A stretch of DNA of 64,000 nucleotides from Mimachlamys varia (Eukaryota; Mollusca; Bivalvia; Pectinida; Pectinidae), in NCBI GenBank assembly GCA_947623455.1, contig OX392538.1, positions 28,457,001 to 28,521,000 of the forward strand. The letters are read 5' to 3'. How positions within the stretch are numbered: the stretch's first letter is position 1; the number at the start of each line of letters is the position of its first letter. The notes beneath the pieces are model-generated. The model was not told the DNA's origin and did not search any database. It saw nothing but the letters and a program-made list of their open reading frames with translations. A program made the translations under genes and the position numbers. Of the stretch, positions 24,001 through 33,151 are shown piece by piece.

Positions 24001-26243
24001 CGGAGGAAAGAGTTTCCAAAAGACTGTTGGCATTCAAATGGGCACTAACTGTGTACCACTTTTGGCTGACTTGTTTTTGTTTTCAAACGAGGCTAAATTT
24101 GTCGAGGGGCGAGTAACAAAAACCTTGCCAAATATTTCAATTTCACTTTCAGGTATATCGACGATATTTTGTCTATAAACTACAAGAAGTTTGCTGACCT
24201 AGTCAATCGTATATACCCCACTGAACTTGAGATTAAAGACACAACATACTCTCCTACCTCAGCTTCTGACCTCGATCTTTACTTAAACTATGACAAACAC
24301 GGGCAACTTACTACTACGCTGTATGATAAACGTGACGATTTCGATTTTCGATCGTGAACGTTTCCTTTCTTGAGAGTAACATCCCTGCTTCTCCATCCTA
24401 TGGTGTTTACCTGTCGCAATTGATTCGTTATTTTAGGGCTTGCTCTGAATTTCGTGATAGATGTCTACTGCTGACGAACAAACTTACGGCACAGGGTTTC
24501 GAGAGATGCAGGTTAATGAAGACTGGGCAAGTTTCATGGTCGCCATCTTGATCTCATCGAGAAATATTCTGTATCTGTGTGTGATATGAAGGTGGACGTT
24601 TTTGAGTTTGTCTGTTAGAGTGTTTACTTGTTATCATGACTCGGTTCTCATTTTGAGGATTGGTACTTACCTCGATGTAACCAAGATTTACATGGCGGAT
24701 GTCGTCGATAAAGCAGAAGACGCTTACTCTTCCGGAACACCTGGTCTTATTCTCTTGTGCTTTTACGAGAGTCTCCATGTAAATCTTTCCTATGTTCCTA
24801 TTTTGCCCCTAGTTTAATCGATTTTGAGTTCGGATTACGGTTTTGTTGACGCTTTGGTATTCTCTGATGTTTTAAAGACATTGAATGTAGAAAACACACT
24901 TATCTGTGAACAAAATCAAAATTTCACATATTAATGACTGTTTTATGATTCGTTTTCTTTGTAAGATTTTCGAGGATGCTGAAAAGTTTGAGATAACTCT
25001 TATCGCAGTGTCTCAGGGAGGAAAAATTGGAAAGCCGGATACAGCAACAGTCACTATTGAGAATGATGATGGTATGTAAGGAATGTATGGAACGAATACT
25101 TACTTATAGACCGATAAGTAATGAGATAACAGTGGTACATGCATATTGTGATTGCAATTTACTATGATAGTTAATCCGATTTCATTTCCATACGTTAGAA
25201 CCAACATTGTAAATATATTTTTAAGAAAAATATAAAAGCTGCCAAATGTTTTTCTAAAAATGGTGAAAATGACGTCAAAGGTACATTGTACAAATACAAA
25301 GCAAAATGTAAGATTAAACATGGCAAATGGAGCAACATCTAAATAATATTTAATTTAATTCAGTAACTTATTATAAATGCAATCTCTAATCCCCAAATAT
25401 TTCAAATATGTGTGTAAATTTTTTGACGTGTAAACAAGTATGTTTGAATTTCTTCTGTGGCCCTATCAACAACAAACATGTTGCTGTAAGAAGGGACTGA
25501 TTTGAGATTGAAAAGTAAAGTATATCTTATTAATTTACAGAACAATGCGGAGGCCCTTGTGGAATTAACTCCATCTGTGACAAGGCATCACAGAAATGTG
25601 TTTGTTTGAAAGGATTTTTCAAGTGGAATGGAGTTTGTGACCGTGAGTATTTTCGTGCTAAATTCTGATAAAAACAAAAAGTAAACAAAAATGTATTCCT
25701 GAACCGATAGATTTACAGCGTTTCATTTCCATTTATTATTTGCTCTCAGTAAACATTTGAATGAATTTGCTTTACACACCAATTTTTGTTGGATGCTTTG
25801 CACCAAAACAAAAACCCAAAATAAATATTTTTAACTCTTCATCAAAGAAATTAAACATTTCAAATAGAACTTTGGGATATAAATTTGTTTGTAAAATTGT
25901 AAGTCGTGTAAGATTTTAAATACTTTTAAAACGACCAATGACAAATCATTAGATAAAGTAATGTAATCAAACCAATCATTGTTATATTATACTTTACCCA
26001 GATCCGTGTGGCGGACATTGCGGGGCCTACCCACACTCTCACTGTAACTTGAAGATAAACAAATGTGAGTGTGACGTCAACTACAATGGTGATCCCTACC
26101 ACGATGGGTGTGTATGTACGACTGGAGGACATACCGGGGGATACGGAGGTAGTACCGGAGGCAGCTATGGAAGTACCGGCGGCGATTATGGAAACACCGG
26201 CGGAGGTGGCAGTTACGAACCTGTGCACAACAGTGGATATTAA
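9691..26243 (+). CDS. Gene 1: secreted EGF-like / Calx-beta modular protein (32 exons)
   Basis: Coding exons: 9691-9739, 10769-10930, 11224-11328, 11976-12080, 12389-12621, 12971-13076, 13274-13390, 13554-13658, 14004-14105, 14296-14400, 14595-14827, 15325-15430, 15945-16049, 16459-16563, 16882-16983, 17137-17241, 17456-17688, 18857-18962, 19185-19292, 19466-19570, 19907-20008, 20349-20453, 20674-20906, 21190-21295, 21812-21913, 22137-22241, 22659-22760, 23052-23156, 23272-23504, 24966-25071, 25541-25642, 26002-26243. They join in frame to 1,379 residues. Order: signal peptide (1-16, MEFCIIICAISLIAPA); Pro/Gly/Tyr segment (about 18-35); 5-Cys module; EGF-like modules; Calx-beta domains at about 141-254, 397-510, 649-762, 902-1015 and 1153-1266, with EGF-like modules between; Gly/Tyr-rich tail. 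No membrane segment follows the signal. An in-frame ATG at 9670 would add seven residues; 9691 was chosen because it starts the hydrophobic signal directly. Calx-beta domains bind calcium in known proteins. Function is unknown; a matrix or adhesive protein is my inference. Confidence 0.85.
12389..14400 (+). other. Gene 1 cassette 1: Calx-beta + four EGF-like modules (exons 5-10)
   Basis: Exons 5 (233 nt) and 6 (106 nt) form one Calx-beta domain. It has SYTVSES near the start, DYSGNKGVLVFGNGE in the middle and ITITDDD at the end, with the acidic clusters expected for calcium binding. Exons 7-10 encode EGF-like modules with 6, 7, 6 and 6 cysteines. The second (exon 8) has the extra Cys in GGRCCANAYC. 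Exon 7 is the longest (117 nt) because of the insert DPYHGYHGG. Intron 8 contains a Penelope-like fragment. Confidence 0.85.
13850..13985. mobile_element. Penelope-like fragment in intron 8 of gene 1
   Basis: It contains GGATTCCCACCTTTTGG, CCCCTAGCATCACTGAAAAG and TCCTAGGAGGACAAAACAGC. It matches relics at about 6,620-6,660 and 7,810-7,925. I recall this as non-coding sequence that accompanies Penelope-like elements in mussels. The same piece sits in gene 2 at about 37,272-37,407, so it predates the duplication. Confidence 0.5.
14595..17241 (+). other. Gene 1 cassette 2: Calx-beta + four EGF-like modules (exons 11-16)
   Basis: The Calx-beta domain (exons 11-12) shows TYSVKENDG, DYFGKFGYIYFVQGQ and VTIENDD. 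The EGF-like exons 13-16 are 105, 105, 102 and 105 nt with 6, 7, 6 and 6 cysteines; exon 14 carries GGKCCANAYC. Exons 15 and 16 have the Tyr-containing GYYGNPYRDC and GYYGDPLKGC ends. Intron 12 has a short AT microsatellite near 15,497. Confidence 0.85.
17790..18490 (-). repeat. Interspersed repeat in intron 17 of gene 1
   Basis: In reverse orientation this is the family found downstream of the gene at about 26,390. Shared parts include the end CAAGAGATCCC, the stretch encoding PSMIFHSFL by chance, TTAGTTCTATG and AAATCCATCTTGTAT. I recognise the family as widespread in bivalve genomes, with recurrent AAGATGGC(C/T)GCC motifs. It has no conserved reading frame. The left limit is approximate. 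Confidence 0.55.
19029..19073 (+). repeat. Exact 45-bp intronic copy of part of exon 18
   Basis: Position 19029-19073 repeats exon 18 bases 18864-18908 exactly, in the same orientation, 165 bp downstream and inside intron 18. It lacks the exon's acceptor and donor, so it should not be spliced in. Gene 2 has the same copy at 42,508-42,552. Confidence 0.9.
20674..23156 (+). other. Gene 1 cassette 4: Calx-beta + four EGF-like modules (exons 23-28)
   Basis: The Calx-beta domain has TYEVNEDAGSITVTVNRIGS, DFLNNYGVIYFAHG and VTIINDD. EGF-like exons 25-28 are 102, 105, 102 and 105 nt with 6, 7, 6 and 6 cysteines; exon 26 carries GGKCCANAYC. Exons 25 and 26 use GTGAGT donors where most others use GTAAGT. 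Confidence 0.85.
23272..26243 (+). other. Gene 1 C-terminal region: fifth Calx-beta, two EGF-like modules, Gly/Tyr tail
   Basis: Exons 29-30 give the fifth Calx-beta domain (SYAVKES, DYVNTGGILYFKDKE, VTIENDD). The splice joining them spans a 1.46-kb intron holding a retroelement relic, with acceptor TTTGTAAG at 24,965. Exon 31 is a six-Cys module. Exon 32 begins with an EGF-like module (PCGGHCGAYPHSHC...) and then has a Gly/Tyr/Thr-rich tail of about 40 residues with YGGSTGGSYGSTGGDYG, ending HNSGY and TAA. Confidence 0.85.
23620..24860 (+). mobile_element. Penelope-like reverse transcriptase relic in intron 29 of gene 1
   Basis: In shifting frames it encodes FDFSTL, AKLKERLRSLI, NIFVEFGGKSFQKTVGIQMG, TNCVPLLADLFLFS, YIDDILS (catalytic Asp pair at 24,154-24,165), ELEIKDTT and YGVYLSQLIRYFRACSEF, in RT order. 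This RT type is abundant in bivalves and I assign it to Penelope-like elements from memory. Frameshifts and stops make it inactive. It lies in sense orientation inside the intron. Confidence 0.7.
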
Positions 26244-26282
26244 ATTCCACATATAACATTTACTTTGTCAAAATCTTGAAAA

Positions 26283-26288
26283 AATAAA
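26283..26288 (+). promoter_or_regulatory. Polyadenylation signal of gene 1
   Basis: AATAAA lies 40 nt after the stop codon and is followed by a T/GT-rich stretch (GTGTTTGTGTGAT near 26,322), so the 3' UTR should be short. Confidence 0.65.
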
Positions 26289-26384
26289 CAATCATTACTG
26301 TCTATTGCATTGATACTAGTGTTTGTGTGATACTTTGATAACTAGAAATTGATATGTAAAGGAAAAACGAAAAACAAACAAGAG

Positions 26385-27045
26385 ATCCCTGAGGGATTCT
26401 GGCGCTCACCGTCGATGATTTTTCATTCATTCTTAGAAAGATGGATCTTTTCCGTTTTTATTTTAACTTTCATTGATTCATTTTATCTTAGTTCTATGGA
26501 TTTTTCTCGTCAGGAGTTTCGTTTTTCTGATCAGTTCCAAATCCATCTTGTATCACTTAAACAAAATACTTTCATAGTAAACATATAAGATGGCCGTCTA
26601 AGTCACAGGAGCAGTCGACAGTCCATGCAGAAATAGGGACCGAACCGAATCTGCTTATAAAAGGATCCATCTAGTACTTTTCAGGAAATGGCAATCACAA
26701 ACTATCTGTGTCAAAATCAAAGATGGCCGCCTGTCAGCATTATTGTTTATCGGATCTGTCCCAAATTTGACCATGCATAACTAGGCACCAAGGGCTGCAT
26801 ATGAAATTTGAAATTATCCCTCCAGTATTTCTCAAGAAATAGGGATAGCAAACCATAACTCACAAATCAAAGATGGCCGCATGTAGTCCACATTGTTTAT
26901 CGGATCTGTCAAACAAGAGGGACCTACATATGAAATTTGCGAAAGATCCATCGAGTACTTCTCAAGAAATAGCAATAACAATCGTTCAATGTCAAAATCC
27001 AAGGTAGCCACCTTTCAGCCATTTTGTTTTCCTGATCAGTGGCAA
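26385..27045 (+). repeat. Interspersed repeat downstream of gene 1
   Basis: It starts with CAAGAGATCCCTGAGGGATTC and contains AAGATGGCCGCCTGTCAGC, AAAGATGGCCGCATG and repeated 'CATATGAAATTTG...GATCCATC.AGTACTTCTCAAGAAATAGC' blocks. So it is made of several tandem variants of a sub-unit of about 140 bp. It is the same family as the inverted copy in intron 17. It has no conserved frame. Confidence 0.6.
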
Positions 27046-27049
27046 TGTA

Positions 27050-28850
27050 TTGTTCAGTCATCTATCCACACCCATCAAATGTTTCTTGAATTTGGCCAAT
27101 TTATTTGTTTTTCTAATTTCGGATGGTAAGCTATTCCACAACATGGCCGAAGCTCTCCCAAAACAACGGTTTCCATAGGTCACAGTACAAGATTTTGGGA
27201 TACACAACAATCCTTCTGTTTCCGACCTCAGTGATCGTGATGGCTGATACAGGGTAACTAGCTCTTTTATGTACTGGGGAGCTGTTCCATCCAGTGCCTT
27301 GTAAGTGTATACCAAGATTTTGTACTGTGACCTGTATTTTAAAGGTAGCCAGTGCGATGCATACAGCACGGAAGTGATGTGCTCTCTCTTTCGAACTCGA
27401 GAAACGAGACGTGTTGTCGTTTTCTAGACCTTCTGTAGGCGACTTGTTAGTCTGTCAGATATACCACAGGGAAGGGCATTACCATAGTCCAGCTATGCGT
27501 AACAAGTGAATGCACCAAAATCTTGCATGCATCGGCAGTTTATAAAATGCCGGATACAACGGATGTTCCTGATCTGGCAGTAACAATATCAATCATCTGT
27601 TTCTCTATGTTCAGTGAACTATTAAAGTACACCCCTAGATATTTAACAGTTGGGACAGCCTCAACAGTACTTGTTCCGACCTTGAGCTGGATAGACGTTG
27701 ATTGCCTACATTTTGGAGAAATGACGATCAGTTCCGTCTTTTCCTGATTAAGCTTTAGATTCATCCAGCTTCTGATGTCTGTCAGACAAGCTTCCAGATT
27801 TTCTGATATGGTGTCCCAACTGTCCTGTAGTCTGATGACCATATAGATCTGTGTGTAATCAGCATAACAGTGTTAACAAAGGTTATGTCGATGACAAATC
27901 TCACCGATAGGTTTTGAATACATGCAGTATGTATGGGGTCCTAACACCGACCCTTGAGGAACCCCGAAATCCAGCATGCTGTCACGTTAAACAGAAGATC
28001 CAATTGCTATACACTGCTGTCGATCACTTATATACTGTAGGAGATAGGACTGTATCCAGCATAGGGCGTCATCAGTCACTCCATGCGAATACTCCAGACG
28101 TTTATGGAGTATGCTATGGACGATGGCGTCAAATGCAGCTGACAAGTCTAGCATGACGAGCACTGCTTTGCACTTGTTATCTAATGCAGAAGCTCTGTCG
28201 TTATGCACATGTAGGAGGGCCGTCTCTGTTGAGTGTCCCATGCGATAGGCCGATTAGAGTTGTCATGGAGACTGTTTGCACTGAGATGTGCCTCTAAACT
28301 CCGGGACACAACCTTCCCCAAGATCTTAGACAGTAAAGGCAAATTTAATACTGGACGATTCGTCAACTCCTCATTGGTCAATCCAGGTTTATTCAGCAAT
28401 GGTCTGACATGTGTATATGTTCTGTCTTGAAACACAATGGAACATTTCACTTGGCCAATGATTTGCTCATGATTGAGGTTATCAAAGGAAGCAGTGTTTC
28501 AAGACATTTATTATTCAGGTCTGTCTGAACGGGATAAAAGTCACATGATTTCGTTTGCGATGTCCGAATGATGCTGCGTAGTTCATCCGGAGTTTTTGGA
28601 GTGAGCTTTGACAATGGTTCCCCGTCAAATTGAATGTCAGCACTCATGACAGATACATCGCTGTCAGTTGTCGAATTCACTTCGTCAATGTTTCTTCTAA
28701 TCGTGTTGGTTTTATTCAGAAAGAAATCGCTAAACTTGTTTGACAAGTCTTTGTCAGATGTAAAGCTTGGCAGGATGATTTCACCTTTTTGACCCTTTGG
28801 TTTTTGTGAGTCTAAAAAGCCGCCTGTATCCTTACCACATTCTTCGATCA
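27050..28850 (-). mobile_element. Broken non-LTR retrotransposon (LINE) in unit 1
   Basis: Reading the minus strand from 28,850 down: an endonuclease-RT linker (ILPSFTSDKDLSNKFSDFF, PKTPDELRSII), RT blocks (PVLNLPLLSKILGKVV; MGHSTETALLHVHND; MLDLSAAFDAIVH), a degenerate catalytic box YADYTQIY at 27,855-27,866, then MNLKLNQEKTELIVI and VKYLGV, and a C-terminal part beginning ASHWLPLKYRSQYKILVYTY and ending GVDR-stop at 27,058. The order fits the Jockey/CR1/L2 group. Frameshifts, an internal deletion before the YADD box, and its second Asp changed to Tyr make it dead. The 5' endonuclease part is missing here. Confidence 0.75.
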
Positions 28851-28862
28851 AAAAATTATATA
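28851..28862. other. Junction replacing 4,080 bp of unit 2
   Basis: Unit 1 has 12 A/T bases (AAAAATTATATA) where unit 2 has 52,329-56,408. Sequence resumes at CAATCAAGTTATATAG in both. The filler looks like an end-joining scar. Confidence 0.75.
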
Positions 28863-29758
28863 CAATCAAGTTATATAGTCCTGTCTGCTAACGAATTCAA
28901 AACCCGTTAACCCTCTGTCACCACTCTGACTGTTTACAAAGGAAGCGGTTGTCTGCTGAGATATAAATCGGAGCACCTCGGACGATTTCATCATGGTTAT
29001 CTAACGGAACACTCGAGGTATTCCGAAAGCTGTTATATGCATTTTCGGACCGCCGGTCTGCTACAGTGATATGCATTTTCCGACCGGCAGTCTGATATGG
29101 GTCACGTGAATTTAACCGTAATACACAGTGCAGAAATGCACTATCAAGTACTAAGTATATGTTTAATATATATAATAAATGAATTAAAAAACAAACAAAT
29201 TACTGCCTGTCACTTGATTGTTTTCTTAGAATTCTGCAGATGCAACCACAAAAAAAGGAGGACTGCAGTGAATGATGCTCAAAAATGAGGACTATACAGA
29301 CTTTCATCATGGTCTCAATTTAAAATCAAAATATAATAAATTAGCTTATTTGTAAGATTTTAGGAAAAAGAGAAAGAAAGGGGGGATGTCACTTGGCGGG
29401 GATGGGAAAGAAAGGCAGGAAGTAAATGTGTTTTTTGAATACTCAAGGGTCTATTTATAAGGACTTTATAAATAATACCCATATTAGTCATGCTCTTGGT
29501 TAATTAAAATATTGAACCGTAAGTCGTTGTACCTACCATTTATATGTAATATTCATATTTTAAAAAAATTAACTAAGAAACAAATATTGGAAAAAAAATA
29601 TTTCTACACTACAAATGTATCACTTATTACTTTATTATGCCTCAGATATTATTTAACAGTTCTAATTATTCCTTTGAAGTTTATCAAATTAATTCTTACA
29701 TTATATAAGTCCATTGTGTACTGGTTATTATATATTTAACCATTGATAAATATATAGA

Positions 29759-29898
29759 GAATATTACATGACCATTTCCATATCAGACCTTGTATCAACC
29801 CGAGATCCCAATATCGGCCCGAGGGCCGAAGGCCCATGGGTCGATATTGGGTCCAGGGTTGATACAAGGCCTGATATGTAAATGACCATGTCATATTC
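29759..29898. repeat. Foldback element in unit 1 spacer
   Basis: The outer arms GAATATTACATGACCATTT and AAATGACCATGTCATATTC, and the inner arms CCTTGTATCAACCC/GGGTTGATACAAGG and CCCAATATCG/CGATATTGGG, pair around a GGGCCGAAGGCCC centre. The 140-bp element is a nearly complete palindrome with a few mismatches. The second copy lies at 57,305-57,444. Confidence 0.8.
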
Positions 29899-30238
29899 TA
29901 TTTATTATATACTTTGAAATTTGTGTCGGTTCATCATGGTCTGTTTTTGATGATGTCTAATTTTTGTTCCTTGTTTTGTCATCGTTTGGACAATGATTAA
30001 GATAATAATTCATACTTGTACCATTAACAATTGATTCGGAATTATTTACCTGTTCCTCTACATCGACGTCTTCGTTAATTTATGTATCTTTTTCTTCTAT
30101 TAATTCATCAAGCTTTAGTATTCTTGATTCGTTAGACTCCATAACGTTCTCGCCAATATTAACGTCAACATCTGTCCTCCTATCGATTTTCGATTGTTGT
30201 AACGTCATGAACGTCATATGACGTCACAGCAATTTCAT

Positions 30239-30308
30239 AAGCGGGCTGATACAGTGTATTCGGCCCGCTCAGCAAGCGGGCTGATACAGTGTATTTGGCC
30301 CGCTTAGC
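30239..30308. repeat. 35-bp tandem duplication, GCGGGCTGATACAGTGTATT unit
   Basis: Two adjacent 35-bp copies (30,239-30,273 and 30,274-30,308) differ at two positions. Each is bounded by GCGGGC and GCCCGC, so each can form a stem. A further GGCCCGGCGGGCTGATAT follows at about 30,328. Confidence 0.8.
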
Positions 30309-32126
30309 GAAGAATTGCCAATATTGGCCCGGCGGGCTGATATTTACTAAAAACATGCGTATTTATCAAGTATACAATTTCCCTGTGTTTTATAGTTAGT
30401 ATATAATAAAATGACGTCCGTTAATGACATCAACAAGATTGCACCCAGATTGGGTGCAAAATAAAAGGAATGACGTCTGTAAGAACGTCATGACTATATA
30501 TTTGGCACCAAGACTGCATTCATATTGACAATAAATACAATCTGACAGACTTCAATGGTTATATTTACATCAAAATATCTTGTTATACATAATTATGTAA
30601 TTTTTGCTACGTTATGAAGGTTTTTGTCCTTGTATATTAACATACTGGAAGAGCTTTTGGAAAATCACAATCACTTTTATGATAAACGTAAAGCTATAAC
30701 GCGTGTTGTAAGAGGCGATGTGCAAAGCGTTGACGTAAAGTAGGTCATCATGTCGCCAAAATAGCGTCATGGTATTGTCTGGTGGTCTGAACTGCATTTA
30801 TACTAGTCAAGATTAACACTGACTTAATGAGAAGCCGTCACGCAAAATGTAAATATATATATATATATGTATAAAGTCATTGTCTTAGGATTGCATATTA
30901 GATCATAAATATTAACTATACTATTCCTCTTGTAAACCAACTAAGTGTTTTAATATCAGTTCTGATGTTACAGTTAAAACCATTATAATTCAGTATTGAA
31001 AATTGTATTTGCTTGTGATATGCAATGGCCACCTTCAGTCAACCTGGTGTCATTAGAATGAGGTCCATTGTGACTACATAAATAATATGTTTATGTATTT
31101 GTATCTATTAAACCAAAAACAAAACAATGGAAGTTGAACAGATTGTCGATCGCACCTTTCAAGTTTCCGTAGCAGCTATGAATGTCGTTTAACACCACAA
31201 AATACAATGTAATAGTGTTTGAATATCACTTACCGTCATTAGAATGAATAACAACTTCGGATTTAGTTTTTTGACGATAAGTACGAATAATGCACTATAA
31301 CATTCCGTTTGTTGTGTTAAACAAGTGTTTTTTATATCCTCATTGTAACCGATTTCACGGTAGATTTTATAAGGGAACAGCTGGTACAAACAAGTACATG
31401 TCACTGCGTACGGTGTTACTTATTGACATAACCATCTCAACGTTACCATGTGTATCTACCACTTCTATATTACAGTGTAGGATTATAAGTTATTGATATA
31501 AAACTAACAATAACAATACATTTCTCATTATCTTTACAATGTATGTATGACTTCATGCTGTTCATATATATCAATGAATAAGAATACAATGTTTTCGAGA
31601 AATTATTATGTATATCCCCGACTTCTATACCGATTCGTACGTTCATCAAATTTATTGAATTTAGACTGGCAATTAGTAATACACTATTCATATATAAATC
31701 ACTAATTAACGTCACATTGGACGACTTCATATTGTTTATTAGTACCAATACATTTGAATAAAACTCGGAATTTTTAGCAAAAACCGTTTAAACTTTCTAT
31801 AAAATTTGTCATCTAAAGTAATCGTATTGTATCAACTAGATTAAATTATAATGAATGATTTCTTTTCATTGTTTTTACCAATAATTATTTGAAAATTTTA
31901 GTTTATAATGCATCAATCCGAATACCATGATTAACGTTTTGATATATTAAAATGGCAACATAATTATGTATGCCAGTACTATGTATATATCTTAGTTACC
32001 AATCAAATAACAAATACTAGGAATCAGATTTATCAGTTTGGTATGAATGCTATATAGTTTGTTTTATACACTAACAGGAATTGAAAAATTTATTATCGAG
32101 CTTTTGAAAACGTCTGCTTCCTTTGT

Positions 32127-32251
32127 CATCAGAGTACAATAGCTGAGTGTCGGTGTTCTGACAGCTGAAATCAGCGCACTACCAAAAATAGGGCGAGTTA
32201 GAGAAGTCAGCTGTCAGAAACGTAGCGCGACATTTCGATTAAATGTACTCT
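32127..32251. repeat. Imperfect inverted repeat in unit 1 spacer
   Basis: TTCTGACAGCTGA (from 32,156) pairs with TCAGCTGTCAGAA (ending about 32,220), and the outer AGAGTACA pairs with TGTACTCT. It is probably a small decayed foldback element. The copy in unit 2 is at 59,672-59,796. Confidence 0.5.
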
Positions 32252-33015
32252 AGTACTACAGGTAGACAGAAGGTCGGGTAAGATGTTTACCCATTCCGCC
32301 CCTTATTGGATGTTAAATGTAGGTCATCACTCTGGTGAAGATGGCCCATTTAAACAAGTTCTACATTTGTAGACTGTATAGAAGTTTGAGATATTTAAGT
32401 TGATTTCATTACAGAGTTACTTTAGTACTCTTACAGTAAGTCAGTTTTTTTTATTCACTTGTGTAAACATGCAATACAGCCGAACTTTACTGAAAACATG
32501 CTGCATATGTTAGATAATATTTTCATCCTAATAGGTTTTGTCCATGTTTATATATAACAAATATGAAAATAAATCCTTAAGATAATAGAGGTCAAAATGT
32601 TTCGATTGCTTAAATTTACATTTAATGACTGTGCATTGTTTTAGATGAAAATTGAAATATTATCAATGCAAACAAAACCAAGCCCAGATTTGCAGGGAAG
32701 TTGAACCAATTGCGTTATGAATAAAAATGAAAATTATTTCATCGATTTATGTTGCAAAGTTCATGCAAAGTCATAGGCTAGTCAATATTTGTATTCATGT
32801 TTACATGTAAAAGGGATAAACTATGTGTTGTACTGCTTAGGTACAGTACGCTGGAATTACCACACCTGTTAAAGATCAAAGCCAATACCTTATATTGAAT
32901 CGTTGTTTTAGGTACATCACTGATTCGATTATGTATTGAATAGGTTATACATCGTATCTGATACAGCATGCTGCACACGCAATGTGTCATAATAATGCTG
33001 ACAATGAAAGTTGCG

Positions 33016-33121
33016 ACAATCCTTTGCCACATGTTACTTTTGGACATGTTGATTGGATACAAGGTTAGTTTTATCTGTATAAAAAGGCACCAGTAGAAGG
33101 TGTTTTGCGAAGCATTCACTT
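33016..33121 (+). promoter_or_regulatory. Core promoter of gene 2 (TATA box)
   Basis: TATAAAAA lies at 33,078-33,085, with the inverted CCAAT (GATTGG) upstream and GCATTCACTTTT downstream, as in gene 1. Sequence between the distal block (about 32,757-32,882) and this core differs strongly from gene 1. Confidence 0.6.
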
Positions 33122-33151
33122 TTGGTTCGGATGCCACACCAACAACCATCC

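Larger units (their letters stand above)
28863..33000. other. Intergenic spacer between genes 1 and 2
   Basis: AT-rich and apparently gene-free. Open frames here (for example 29,512-29,739 and 31,470-31,748) lack any domain or splice context. It contains a foldback, a 35-bp tandem duplication and several TGACGT(C/A) half-sites near 30,200-30,230 and 30,410-30,500. It is almost identical to 56,409-60,545. Confidence 0.6.

Noticed and set aside
31470..31748. 92-codon minus-strand frame in the spacer, repeated at 59,016
   Set aside because: No domain, biased composition typical of AT-rich DNA; conserved only because the whole spacer is duplicated.
32778..33149. 123-codon minus-strand frame over the gene 2 promoter (and 60,323-60,694)
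   Set aside because: Overlaps the TATA promoter and is not preserved in the gene 1 promoter, so it is chance.
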